The notes under the pieces are model-generated. The model saw only the letters and a list, made by a program, of their open reading frames with translations, did no database searches and was not told the DNA's origin. The position numbers were made by a program, and so were the translations under genes. DNA of 64,000 bases from Oscillospiraceae bacterium (GTDB lineage: Bacteria; Bacillota; Clostridia; Oscillospirales; Oscillospiraceae), in the NCBI GenBank assembly GCA_017621795.1, contig JAGASJ010000087.1:1-64000 (forward strand), given 5' to 3'. Positions 1 to 7,428 of the stretch are shown one piece after another (the first letter of the stretch is position 1; each line of letters begins with the position of its first letter).

Positions 1-74
1 GAGGGTTTGAGACCATCCCTAAGCACCAATTCGCATGCTTTGATCTTGAACTCTTTTGTGAAACTTCTTTTCAT
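1..74 (-). CDS. IS3-type transposase OrfA, N-terminus only (runs off the window)
   Basis: An ATG at 74-72 (minus strand) is preceded by the ribosome site GAGGTG. It opens a frame whose first residues are MKRSFTKEFKIKACELV. This Lys-rich start followed by a helix is typical of the helix-turn-helix OrfA of IS3 transposases, which binds the element ends; the catalytic OrfB would lie outside the window. Only 24 codons are visible, so the family call rests on this short stretch and on the adjacent IS tip. Confidence 0.65.
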   Translation of the reverse strand, partial: MKRSFTKEFKIKACELVLRDGLKP

Positions 75-134
75 TTTGAACACCTCGATTTAATTATATC
101 TTTAACTCTTCGATGTGTCCACTTTTACTATACA
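1..134 (-). mobile_element. Truncated end of an IS3-family insertion sequence
   Basis: The element enters from the left edge of the window and ends at about position 134. Read on the minus strand its tip begins TGTATAGTAAAAGTGGACA, which resembles IS150-subgroup IS3 ends (TG at the tip, a GTGGACA-like block). A leader of about 60 bases leads into a transposase start codon. Only the 5' end is in view, so whether the element is complete cannot be judged. It lies about 60 bases upstream of the tRNA cluster. Confidence 0.7.
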
Positions 135-195
135 AGTTTCATACCTTAACTTTTCACTATTCACTATGAACTCTTCCCTTGAGCAAAGCGAAAAC

Positions 196-271
196 GCACC
201 TTTAGCTCAGTTGGTTGAGCATCTGACTCTTAATCAGTGGGTCCCCGGTTCGAGTCCGTGAAGGTGCACCA
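196..271 (+). tRNA. tRNA-Lys (anticodon CTT)
   Basis: Cloverleaf with a 7-bp acceptor stem (196-202 with 261-267), D arm, anticodon loop 227-233 with CTT at 229-231, and an encoded CCA at 269-271. Two irregularities are visible: a T-T opposition closing the anticodon stem (222/238) and a C-T mismatch in the T stem (245/259). It may be a lower-quality or decaying copy. Only 1 base separates it from tRNA-Glu. Confidence 0.88.
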
Positions 272-272
272 T

Positions 273-347
273 GGCCCGTTGGTCAAGCGGTTAAGACACC
301 GGCCTCTCACGCCGGTAACGGGAGTTCGATTCTCCCACGGGTCACCA
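273..347 (+). tRNA. tRNA-Glu (anticodon CTC)
   Basis: The acceptor stem GGCCCGT (273-279) pairs with ACGGGTC (337-343) with one G-T pair; the discriminator is A344 and CCA is encoded at 345-347. The anticodon arm GGC-CTCTCAC-GCC presents CTC, reading GAG codons. It directly follows tRNA-Lys and is probably co-transcribed with it. Confidence 0.93.
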
Positions 348-356
348 ACTTTTTTG

Positions 357-385
357 TTGACAAACCCATAAAGCTATGCTATTAT
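357..385 (+). promoter_or_regulatory. Sigma-A promoter for 5S rRNA / tRNA-Asn
   Basis: TTGACA at 357-362 and TATTAT at 380-385 are separated by exactly 17 bases, 65 bases upstream of the 5S gene. A short GC palindrome (AGCCGATCGGCT, 400-411) and a GGTGG/CCACC hairpin (425-442) lie in the leader and may help 5' processing. Confidence 0.7.
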
Positions 386-449
386 TAGTAAGCTATCACA
401 AGCCGATCGGCTTTTGATATAAAAGGTGGTTCAAAGCCACCCATACTGA

Positions 450-564
450 GTTGGTATTGATTGCTGTGAGGGTCCACCTGTTCCCATCCCGAACACAGAA
501 GTTAAGCTCACTTGCGCCGACAATACTTGGCGGGCGACTGCCCGGGAAGATAGGTAATGCCAAC
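450..564 (+). rRNA. rrf: 5S ribosomal RNA (orphan copy)
   Basis: About 115 bases with the terminal helix GTTGGT...TGCCAAC and the conserved 5S core: CCACCTGTTCCCATCCC, then GAACACAGAAGTTAAGC, then the CGCCGA and TTGGCGGG segments. No 16S or 23S gene adjoins it; it stands between tRNA-Glu and tRNA-Asn with its own promoter, so it looks like a free-standing 5S-tRNA unit. Confidence 0.93.
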
Positions 565-572
565 ACAAATAT

Positions 573-648
573 TCCCCCTTAGCTCAGTCGGTAGAGCGAC
601 GGACTGTTAATCCGCAGGTCGTTGGTTCAAGTCCAACAGGGGGAGCCA
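573..648 (+). tRNA. tRNA-Asn (anticodon GTT)
   Basis: Acceptor stem TCCCCCT/AGGGGGA (573-579 with 638-644), discriminator G645 and encoded CCA at 646-648. The anticodon loop CTGTTAA gives GTT. It starts 8 bases after the 5S gene and shares its transcript; a terminator hairpin follows at once. Confidence 0.95.
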
Positions 649-650
649 TG

Positions 651-680
651 AAAAAACCACTTCGAAAGAAGTGGTTTTTT
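651..680 (+). terminator. Rho-independent terminator of the 5S-tRNA-Asn unit
   Basis: AACCACTTC and GAAGTGGTT form a stem immediately 3' of tRNA-Asn, flanked by A6 and T6 runs, so it could act in both directions. Confidence 0.88.
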
Positions 681-689
681 CAGCTAAAT

Positions 690-886
690 TTGCCCTTCGG
701 GCAAGTGAAATTCCGCTTCGCGGAGTGAAATTGCTACGCAGTGAAATATTCGCTGACGCGAATGTGGGCAAATTTAATTTCGCTTTCTGCGATAGCAGAA
801 AATATCGCAATCCCAAAGGGATTATTTCACATTTTGCCAAAGCAAAATACTTCACTAAAAGTCGTTCAGCTGCCCATCCGGGCGGC
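690..886 (+). repeat. Array of eight mini-hairpins with constant linkers (array 1)
   Basis: Part of the gene-free stretch 649-1058. Small hairpins with different stems are joined by a near-constant 7-base linker. Stems: 690-704, 712-724, 732-740, 748-763, 784-801, 809-823, 831-848 and 869-886, with loops TTC, TTC, TAC, TGAC, GATA, AAA, CAAA and ATCC. The linker is GTGAAAT (705, 725, 741) in the left half and its reverse complement ATTTCAC (824; variant at 849) in the right half, so the whole array is roughly dyad-symmetric. It directly follows the tRNA-Asn terminator. A similar array follows tRNA-Ala at 13585-13697. I know of no established name for it. Confidence 0.75.
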
Positions 887-950
887 ATTTCTATACCTTG
901 ATTTTCAGCTGTCCTTAATGTATAATTTTCGCATACACAAGAAGAGCTTT

Positions 951-998
951 GGAACGGATTGCCACACCAGTGACATCGGTCACTGGTTCGCAATGACA
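951..998. repeat. Palindromic intergenic repeat (copy 1)
   Basis: An imperfect palindrome whose outer arms are GGAACGGATTGCCACACCAG and CTGGTTCGCAATGACA, with an inner CCAGTGAC/GTCACTGG stem. A related sequence in the opposite orientation occurs at 12528-12570, sharing TGTCATTGCGAACCAG and the AATCCGTT block. It behaves like a dispersed REP-type element. Nothing else is recognisable between it and the lipoprotein start at 1059. Confidence 0.6.
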
Positions 999-1058
999 AG
1001 TATTTACGGAAGGTATAATAAACACCCCCGGTTGCACCTTATTTGGAGGAACATCTGT

Positions 1059-1802
1059 ATGAAAAGAAGCGTTTTTATCGTCTTTATTTTGTTTGTTTCT
1101 ATTTTGGCCATTTGCGGCTGCACTATTAAACCTGCATCCACAGATTACGGCGAGACATCGCCACAGAAGCCTGCACTGACGTATTCATTAACCTATTACT
1201 ATGATATTGTTTACAGCAGAGCCAATGGGGACTATGTATCGCCGGAAATTCAGCAGATATTGGATGGCTTTGGAAAACCTGAACAAATCACCCCCGCCAC
1301 GCCTGTAACAGAAGTTTATACGGATATTCCTGAATTTGATAACAACGCCAAGGGGACAGACCCCATTTGTGTTCTTTTGCCGGATTTAGACATCTCGAAA
1401 TATCGGACCTGCGCCTGGCGGGACGACGAAAGCGGTTTAACGGTATCGGGTTGGTATCGAATAATCGGTGGTCTCACCTACGGAATGATGACGGATGAAT
1501 TGATAACATACGATGTTGATGCATCGGGAAATGTAACGCAGTACATGACTGTCAATTTGGGGAAATATGATGATTTGGGGTTAGACGAATCCAAGCTTGA
1601 GAATTTGAGCAAAAGATTTTCTGATGCGATTTCTGCGGAAATAGGATCAAAGCAGTTTTATCAATATGCTTATACAACCACTTCGCAAACAACATTTCGG
1701 GTATTTACAGATACCAATGATCGGGTCGTGATCGCAACAGCGGTAACATTGGAACAGAACGGCAGATTTTTAGATGTTGATTTATATGCAGTGGTAAGCT
1801 AA
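1059..1802 (+). CDS. Putative lipoprotein of unknown function
   Basis: A 247-residue protein with a type II signal peptide: MKRS, a hydrophobic stretch, then the lipobox-like AICGC with the lipidated Cys near residue 23. The mature part is polar and rich in Asp, Thr and Tyr, with no family I recognise. The ATG at 1059 is chosen because GGAGGA stands 9-10 bases upstream; the open frame extends back to 741 but that part is hairpin-array DNA. It is monocistronic, with a 148-base gap to the next gene holding no evident signal. Its role at the outer face of the membrane is unknown. Confidence 0.75.
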   Translation: MKRSVFIVFILFVSILAICGCTIKPASTDYGETSPQKPALTYSLTYYYDIVYSRANGDYVSPEIQQILDGFGKPEQITPATPVTEVYTDIPEFDNNAKGTDPICVLLPDLDISKYRTCAWRDDESGLTVSGWYRIIGGLTYGMMTDELITYDVDASGNVTQYMTVNLGKYDDLGLDESKLENLSKRFSDAISAEIGSKQFYQYAYTTTSQTTFRVFTDTNDRVVIATAVTLEQNGRFLDVDLYAVVS

Positions 1803-1950
1803 ATACAGTATATTTCCAAAATATTAGAAAGCACTCAGCATTGTGGCTTGCTTTAGAGGATGAAAATTATTAACCGCCCTATGCAAAACGGCGCTCTATC
1901 ATTTCCTTTTAGAATTTGGATGTTCATAAATATTAGCGGAGTGGACAAAT

Positions 1951-3156
1951 ATGGATATTATGGAATATATCAACGAAAATTTACCTAAATGTGTAGCATA
2001 CACACCGGACAGTGACGGTGCGCTGATCGGTTTGCCTTATCCGTATATGATGCCCTGTGCCTATACAGGTTTTCGGGCGATGTTCTACTGGGACACCTAT
2101 TTTATTCATAAGGGATTACTGGTACGCAGGGATTTGACGCAGATTCAAAATGATATTGATAATATGCGTTATTTGATCCGTCAGTACGGATTTGTGCCTA
2201 ATGCAAATCAAAAAATAGCTCTGTTCAATTCTCAGCCGCCTTTCCTGTCCATGATGATGCGGGATTATTATGACCAAACAAAGGACCGGATCTGGCTGAA
2301 GGATGCGTATGAAGATCTGGTGCTGGAATACGATTTTTGGCGCAATAACCGCAGAACACCCATTGGACTGACCTGCTATGATACGATGCCCCTTACCGCA
2401 GAAAAAATTGTTGCAGATTCGAAGCAATTTCGGGACAGGACAGGTCTTCTGATGGATGCACCGGATGAAATAGCGGCAAGAGCCCTGATATCAGCCGGTG
2501 AAAGCGGTTGGGATATGAATCCCCGGATGAACAGTAAGACGTATCAGTTTGCGCCTGCAGATTTGAACAGCCTAATGTATGCCATGGAGGATAACCTCTG
2601 CTATTTTGCTGCAGAATTGGGCAATAAGGCTGATGCCGATGTTTGGTCGGAGCGGAGGGAAGTACGGGCAGAGCTGTGCCGGCAATATTTAAAAAATGCG
2701 GACGGCATTTTTATGGATTATGATTTCGTTGAACAAAAAAGAAACGAAATTTTCAGCGCAGCCTGCTTTTATCCGCTGTATTGTGGTATGGCGACAAAAG
2801 AGGAAGCAAAAGCTGCGCGGGAGTCACTGTGCCGCATTGAAGCAGAACATGGAATTGTAACTTGTGAAAAGACGGAAATTCCGGGCAATTTCCAATGGGG
2901 ATATCCCAATGGCTGGGCACCGATGCAAATGATCGTCGTGGGCGGACTTTTACGGTATGGCTATACAGAGGATGCCTGGCGAATTATGAGAAAATTTGTA
3001 GGCTTAGTAGAGCAGTGCTATCAGCAAAGCGGCCACTTGTGGGAAAAGTATAACGTGGTTGACGGAAATGTGAATGTGCAGGATGAGTATGAAATGCCCA
3101 CCATGCTGGGCTGGACATTTGGCGCATATACCTGGTTCAAGGATCTGCTGTCTTAA
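1951..3156 (+). CDS. Glycoside hydrolase family 37 (trehalase-like) protein
   Basis: A 401-residue (alpha/alpha)6-barrel glycosidase related to trehalase. Visible landmarks are FYWDTYF (about residue 46), ESGWDMNPR (about 184, carrying the Asp equivalent to the trehalase general acid), QWGYPNGWAP (about 315) and LWEKYNV (about 367, carrying the probable catalytic Glu). Classical trehalases have QWD in the third motif; here it is QWG, so the substrate may be another alpha-glucoside. There is no signal peptide, so it should be cytoplasmic and act on an imported or intracellular sugar. No sugar transporter or kinase adjoins it. GCGGAGTGG lies about 7 bases before the ATG. Family call is secure; the trehalose substrate is an inference. 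Confidence 0.85.
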   Translation: MDIMEYINENLPKCVAYTPDSDGALIGLPYPYMMPCAYTGFRAMFYWDTYFIHKGLLVRRDLTQIQNDIDNMRYLIRQYGFVPNANQKIALFNSQPPFLSMMMRDYYDQTKDRIWLKDAYEDLVLEYDFWRNNRRTPIGLTCYDTMPLTAEKIVADSKQFRDRTGLLMDAPDEIAARALISAGESGWDMNPRMNSKTYQFAPADLNSLMYAMEDNLCYFAAELGNKADADVWSERREVRAELCRQYLKNADGIFMDYDFVEQKRNEIFSAACFYPLYCGMATKEEAKAARESLCRIEAEHGIVTCEKTEIPGNFQWGYPNGWAPMQMIVVGGLLRYGYTEDAWRIMRKFVGLVEQCYQQSGHLWEKYNVVDGNVNVQDEYEMPTMLGWTFGAYTWFKDLLS

Positions 3157-3164
3157 AATGATTT

Positions 3165-3196
3165 CGTAAGGTCACCTCAGGAGAGGTGACCCTACG
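3165..3196. repeat. Long perfect hairpin after the GH37 gene
   Basis: CGTA-A-GGTCACCTC, loop AGGA, GAGGTGACC-C-TACG: a 13-bp stem with one opposed base pair unmatched. It has no T-run of its own and looks like a dispersed clostridial intergenic palindrome rather than a terminator. Confidence 0.55.
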
Positions 3197-3235
3197 AGAT
3201 CTACTGTGCGTTTTCGTTCATCATCATAACAGACG

Positions 3236-3266
3236 ACGGCTCCGCATTTTACGGAGCCGTATTTTT
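3236..3266 (+). terminator. Rho-independent terminator after the GH37 gene
   Basis: Nine-base stem ACGGCTCCG/CGGAGCCGT with loop CATTTTA, followed by a TATTTTT tract, 80 bases after the stop codon of the glycosidase gene. Confidence 0.8.
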
Positions 3267-3401
3267 AAAGGTTTTGCGACCGTTTTGGATTAAATTTTAA
3301 ATTTTGTTAAATTTTAGTTGGAAAAACACGCTATAATATGATTAACATACCCTTTTATAAGCGACGCTACGAAATATAGATAAGAAAAGGAGAAAAAAAC
3401 G

Positions 3402-3971
3402 ATGTTAAAACGCAATAAAGGAAGCTTGGCAATGAGCCTTGCAGAGATCGTTATCGGCATTTTGCTGCTGGTAAACCCCGTGGGATTTACCTCCGGCATC
3501 ATTGTTGCTTTAGGCGTTGTGCTGATGGTGATGGGTCTGGCCACGACGATCAAGTATTTCCGCACCGCGCCGGAAGAGGCAGCCGTCGGTCAAATTTTGG
3601 TAAAGGGTCTGCTGGCACTTTTAGGCGGCGCCTTCTGCGCCTTTAATTCCCACTGGTTTATTGCAACCTTTCCTGTGCTCACTCTGGTGTACGGTGTGGT
3701 GATTCTGATTACAGGCATCGCGAAGCTGCAATGGACTGTGGATATTATCCGTATGAAGCGGAGCAAATGGTTTTGGATGGCGATCAGTGCGGCGATCTCC
3801 GTTTTCTGCGGCATTATAGTCATTACAAATCCCTTCAGCACAACAGCAGTTTTGTGGATGTTTATTGGCATCAGTCTGATCGTGGATGCGGTTTTGGATA
3901 TGATCGGCAGCATTTTCGGCAACCGGGATAAGCAAAAACCCGAAACAGATGCCGAAAAAGAGAATGTGTGA
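3402..3971 (+). CDS. DUF308 (HdeD-like) integral membrane protein
   Basis: A 189-residue protein made of about six hydrophobic helices in three hairpin pairs (roughly residues 10-28, 31-50, 66-84, 88-107, 122-140 and 143-165) and a charged tail. This repeated two-helix layout, with NP(V/F) before a helix pair, is typical of the DUF308/HdeD family; HdeD has been linked to acid resistance in E. coli, but function in Firmicutes is unknown. AAGGAG precedes the ATG by 9 bases, and a TATAAT box lies at 3332-3337 without a convincing -35. It has its own terminator, so it is a single-gene unit. Confidence 0.8.
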   Translation: MLKRNKGSLAMSLAEIVIGILLLVNPVGFTSGIIVALGVVLMVMGLATTIKYFRTAPEEAAVGQILVKGLLALLGGAFCAFNSHWFIATFPVLTLVYGVVILITGIAKLQWTVDIIRMKRSKWFWMAISAAISVFCGIIVITNPFSTTAVLWMFIGISLIVDAVLDMIGSIFGNRDKQKPETDAEKENV

Positions 3972-3979
3972 CGGTAGAT

Positions 3980-4019
3980 GGGCGTGTTGCTTTTATTTTG
4001 CAACACGCCCACAATTTTT
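3980..4019 (+). terminator. Rho-independent terminator after the DUF308 gene
   Basis: Perfect 11-bp stem GGGCGTGTTGC/GCAACACGCCC with a 9-base T-rich loop, followed by ACAATTTTTG. It may also stop leftward transcription from the XRE gene at 4057. Confidence 0.85.
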
Positions 4020-4056
4020 GACAGTCTACGCCCTACAAAATTTTTGAACAATCAAC

Positions 4057-4284
4057 TTACATTTTTGACCGGGCAGGCTTGGGATCGTCCGTCAGTCCGA
4101 TCATATAGTCCGCGGAGACATTATAGTATTTGCAGAGTATGGCGAGGTCCTCGATTTTCAGCTCTGCTCTGCCTGCTTCGATGTGGTTGTAGCCTTGCTG
4201 TGACTTGTTCAAAAGTTTGCCGACCTGGGCCTGTGTCAGGTCCCGATCCTCCCGAATATTTCGCATCCTGATTCTGTAATCCAT
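4057..4284 (-). CDS. Small XRE-family repressor
   Basis: A 75-residue single-domain Cro/CI-type helix-turn-helix protein. LTQAQVGKLLNKSQQGYNHIE spans the two DNA-contacting helices, and LCKYYNVSADYMIGLTD is the usual C-terminal part of the fold. AGGGTG stands 7 bases before its ATG. It is transcribed divergently from the large secreted protein at 4470. The 185-base gap holds overlapping promoters and inverted repeats that are the obvious targets, so the inferred role is autoregulation plus control of that surface protein. Confidence 0.88.
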   Translation of the reverse strand: MDYRIRMRNIREDRDLTQAQVGKLLNKSQQGYNHIEAGRAELKIEDLAILCKYYNVSADYMIGLTDDPKPARSKM

Positions 4285-4325
4285 AGCACTTCACCCTTTT
4301 ACAGTATTACAGAAGCATTGTACTT

Positions 4326-4371
4326 TACTCAAAATACGAGTATTGACAAATACTCAAAAATTGAGTATAAC
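4326..4371 (+). promoter_or_regulatory. Divergent promoter/operator region of the XRE repressor
   Basis: Rightward promoter: TTGACA 4343-4348, 17-base spacer, TATAAC 4366-4371. The spacer contains the palindrome TACTCAAAAATTGAGTA (4351-4367), and a related inverted repeat TACTC-N7-GAGTA covers 4326-4342 just upstream of the -35. A leftward promoter, TTGAGT (4333-4328) with a TAATAC box 17 bases further, shares the left repeat. Repressor bound at these TACTC/GAGTA sites would block both promoters. Confidence 0.7.
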
Positions 4372-4469
4372 TTTACTATCGGCAGGTCTCGGAGTTGAGG
4401 GACCATAGGTGTAAAAAGCCCCGATTTCAGCCTGTGGGGCAAGGGATTTTGAACGAAGGAGAGAAAAAT

Positions 4470-7346
4470 ATGAATTTCAGAAGACGAGTGACGGTCACAC
4501 TTCTTGCGCTGCTGCTTTTAATCGGGGCAATTCCGATGCTGAGTCAGCCCGCTCAGGCGGCGACTTCCGATGTATACTTTGATGAGCTTCAGTGCGCACA
4601 GTTTCCGATGAAGACACTGCACATCTCAAGAACAAATTTCAAGCTGGACCCAGAGTTGAATCCAACTACAAATAAAGATGTAGACCCCAACGGCGGGCAC
4701 GTATATTACGCGTTTGATCTGTGCCGTGGAAGCACGAAGGTATATGCACCCTTTGATATGGAGATCGTGTCCATAGGCGGCGATAATTCTGTGATTGCAC
4801 AGAGCTTGCGTCCTGTTCGCCTGGCAGACGGACGGGTGGATTATTTAACCTGCGTCTTTACCCACGATAATAATATCAGCAATATTAAAATAGGAAAGAC
4901 CTTTAAGCAGGGAACACATTTCTATGATCAGGGCACAAAAGGCAATGTGGACAAGCATCTGCATCTTGAGGTGGCCATTGGTAAACCCTGCTCCAAGAGC
5001 AAAAGCTTCCTTAGCAACCTGCAGGCGGTCAGAGATAACGGGATTCATGTCCATGAGGCAATGTTTTTGAGCCCGGATACAAAGATCAGCAAGGATTATA
5101 TTGCCTTTAAAAACGGCAAGATTAAGGAATTGGACTGGAAAACCCGTCAGGAGATCGTATTCCACAGCAATGTCAGCGGTGTGGCAGATCTGACACGGGA
5201 ATATACGCTCAAGGAGATATATGGAAGCCTTCCCACGCCCGTCAACGCCAACAAAGTCTTTGACGGGTGGTATACTGCCCCAAAAGGCGGTGTGAAGGTT
5301 ACTGCAAACACCAAGGTGATGTCGTCCCATACCCATTTATACGCCAGGTGGAAGGACCTGCCTGTAAAGCTGAACAAAAATGTGACGATGAAGGCCCTGT
5401 CTGTTACGGAGACGGATGCAAAGCTTTCTATGACCGTAAAGCTCAGCGCCGGAATGAATGCCAGAAAAGCCGGCTTTTACATTGGCACCAATGCCAACTA
5501 CCTGACCAAGAGCAAAAAAGAATTAACAGTAAAAAATACCGACCTTAGCAAAGGCGTTTCCTTCCAGATTAGTGACTACGGCTTTGAATTGCAGCCGGGC
5601 ACGAAGTACTACTATCGGTTTTATTGTGTGATCAACGGGTATGAGGTTTGCAGTAAGGTGGCCTCCTTTACAACCAAAGGCAAAGCCGGACAGCCGACCA
5701 CAAACATTAACCCCAAATGGTCCTCCTACAAGGCGGCAAGTATTACCCAAAACAGTGCCACCATTTCCGCGAAGGTCACCTACGGGAAAAGTGTAAAGGT
5801 GGATCGGGTGGGCTTCTATTTGGGCACAACCTCCAATAATCTGAAAAAATCCACGGTTTACGATGCGGTCAATGCCAACCGCAGCAGCTCTACCATTTCC
5901 TACAATCTGGAAAAGAAGGGCGTAGATCTGAACCCGAATACCACGTATTATTATCAGTTCTACGCAATTGTTGGGGGCAAGGAGTATAAGAGCGCGGTAA
6001 AATCCTTCAAAACAAAAGCTGGCCAACAGGACACTGCATTGAATCTTACCTGGTCCCAGTACAGCGCGGCAAGCATTACCCAAAACGGTGCCACCATTTC
6101 CGCAAAGGTCACCTACGGGAAAAGTGTAAAGGTGGATCGGGTGGGCTTCTATTTGGGCACAACCTCCAATAATCTGAAAAAATCCACGGTTTACGATGCG
6201 GTCAATGCCAACCGCAGCAGCTCTACTATTTCCTACAATCTGGAAAAGAAGGGTGTAGATCTGAACCCGAATACCACGTATTACTATCAGTTCTACGCAA
6301 TTGTTGGGGGCAAGGAGTATAAGAGCGCGGTAAAATCCTTCAAAACCAAACCGGGTCAACAGGACACTGCATTGAATCCTACCTGGTCTAAGTACAATGC
6401 TACCGATATTACCTCAACCAACGCTACCATTGGAGCGACCGTCAACTACGGAAAGACTCTGAAAGCGGACCGTTGCGGTTTCTATTTGGGCACAACGCAA
6501 AACAATCTGAAAAAGGCGACAAAGTACGATACCATCACTCAAAGCCGCAGCTACACAGAAATGTGGTACGACCTGAATAAATACGGGCAGACCCTAAAGC
6601 CCAATACGACCTACTACTATCAGTTCTATATTGTGATCGCGGGGAAGGAATATAAGAGCGCGGCAAAGTCCTTTAGGACCCAAGGCCTGACACAGCAGGC
6701 AGTGGCGTTGACACCTACCTGGTCTAAGTACAATGCTACCGATATTACCTCAACCAATGCCACCATTTCTGCCACCGTCAACTACGGTAAGACCCTGAAA
6801 GCGGATAGTTGCGGCTTCTATTTGGGTACGACAATAAATAACCTGCAAAAGGCTACAAAGTACGATACAATCACCCAAAGCCGCAGCTACACAGAAATGT
6901 GGTACGACCTGAATAAGTACGGCCATACCCTGAAGCCCAGTACCACCTACTATTACCGCCTGTATTTGGTGGTGGATGGGAAGGAATATCTCAGCGATGT
7001 CCGTTCCTTTACCACCGCAAAGACAGAGCTGAGCCCGGTGTGGTCAGATTATAAGGTCAGCAATATCAGCAAGACCAACGCCACCATTGCGGGGAAGGTG
7101 ACCTACGGTAAGACGGTAAAGCCGGAGCGTTGCGGCTTCTATATCGGTACATCCAGGGATAATTTGGAAATGGCGAAGAAGTACGACACCATCAATGCTT
7201 CCCGCGCCTATTCCCAGATGTCCTACGGTATGAATAAGTACGGCTATACCCTGAAGGCCGGCACGACCTACTATTACCGCTTCTATGTCGTTGTAAACGG
7301 CGTGGAATATCTCAGCGATATCCGAAGCTTTACGACCTCCCGATAA
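4470..7346 (+). CDS. Large secreted protein: M23-like domain, InlB-type repeat, six Fn3-like repeats
   Basis: 958 residues. A signal peptide (residues 1-30, cleaved after AQA) is followed by a region with beta-rich lysostaphin/M23 flavour: VYAPFD near residue 90 and HLHLEV near 162 match M23 landmarks. The usual HxxxD zinc motif is not clear (H-VYYAF-D near 74), so peptidase activity is doubtful. An InlB/Flg_new-type repeat (about 230-295, VFDGWYT and LYARW) follows, then six copies of a ~110-residue beta-sandwich repeat with GFY(L/I)GT, TTYYY(Q/R)FY and KSF(K/R)T signatures. Two repeats are nearly identical at DNA level (period 333 bases). No LPXTG or transmembrane anchor is seen. The ATG at 4470 has GAAGGAGAG upstream. 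The likely role is a surface or matrix protein under control of the divergent XRE repressor. Confidence 0.82.
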   Translation: MNFRRRVTVTLLALLLLIGAIPMLSQPAQAATSDVYFDELQCAQFPMKTLHISRTNFKLDPELNPTTNKDVDPNGGHVYYAFDLCRGSTKVYAPFDMEIVSIGGDNSVIAQSLRPVRLADGRVDYLTCVFTHDNNISNIKIGKTFKQGTHFYDQGTKGNVDKHLHLEVAIGKPCSKSKSFLSNLQAVRDNGIHVHEAMFLSPDTKISKDYIAFKNGKIKELDWKTRQEIVFHSNVSGVADLTREYTLKEIYGSLPTPVNANKVFDGWYTAPKGGVKVTANTKVMSSHTHLYARWKDLPVKLNKNVTMKALSVTETDAKLSMTVKLSAGMNARKAGFYIGTNANYLTKSKKELTVKNTDLSKGVSFQISDYGFELQPGTKYYYRFYCVINGYEVCSKVASFTTKGKAGQPTTNINPKWSSYKAASITQNSATISAKVTYGKSVKVDRVGFYLGTTSNNLKKSTVYDAVNANRSSSTISYNLEKKGVDLNPNTTYYYQFYAIVGGKEYKSAVKSFKTKAGQQDTALNLTWSQYSAASITQNGATISAKVTYGKSVKVDRVGFYLGTTSNNLKKSTVYDAVNANRSSSTISYNLEKKGVDLNPNTTYYYQFYAIVGGKEYKSAVKSFKTKPGQQDTALNPTWSKYNATDITSTNATIGATVNYGKTLKADRCGFYLGTTQNNLKKATKYDTITQSRSYTEMWYDLNKYGQTLKPNTTYYYQFYIVIAGKEYKSAAKSFRTQGLTQQAVALTPTWSKYNATDITSTNATISATVNYGKTLKADSCGFYLGTTINNLQKATKYDTITQSRSYTEMWYDLNKYGHTLKPSTTYYYRLYLVVDGKEYLSDVRSFTTAKTELSPVWSDYKVSNISKTNATIAGKVTYGKTVKPERCGFYIGTSRDNLEMAKKYDTINASRAYSQMSYGMNKYGYTLKAGTTYYYRFYVVVNGVEYLSDIRSFTTSR
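5733..6398 (+). repeat. Near-identical tandem 333-bp repeat within the Fn3-like region
   Basis: Two consecutive 333-base copies starting at 5733 and 6066 differ at only a few positions, far less than the neighbouring repeats. This points to a recent duplication or gene conversion. A second, looser pair begins at about 6380 and 6716. Confidence 0.75.
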
Positions 7347-7368
7347 AATTACATCATCCAAAATCAAA

Positions 7369-7407
7369 GGCGAGATGCGTTATTTTGACGCATCTCGCCT
7401 CTCGTTA
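7369..7407. terminator. Bidirectional terminator between convergent genes
   Basis: Perfect 12-bp stem GGCGAGATGCGT/ACGCATCTCGCC with loop TATTTTG, sitting 22 bases after the secreted protein and 30 bases beyond the end of the convergent LuxR gene. The plus-side T tract is short (CTCGTTATTT), and the minus side reads TTTGATTTTGG. Confidence 0.7.
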
Positions 7408-7428
7408 TTTATAGTACTTGATATAACC

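Noticed and set aside
690..886. CRISPR array
   Set aside because: The repeats are only 7 bases, inserts are 9-18 bases and palindromic, and no cas genes are present.
741..1058. N-terminal extension of the lipoprotein frame
   Set aside because: The stretch is hairpin-array and REP DNA; a ribosome site and signal peptide start at 1059.
4693..4975. Active M23 peptidase in the large secreted protein
   Set aside because: HLHLEV is present but the HxxxD zinc motif is not clear, so only an M23-like fold is claimed.
5523..6359. 278-codon minus-strand frame
   Set aside because: Antisense to the Fn3-like repeats and itself repetitive for that reason.
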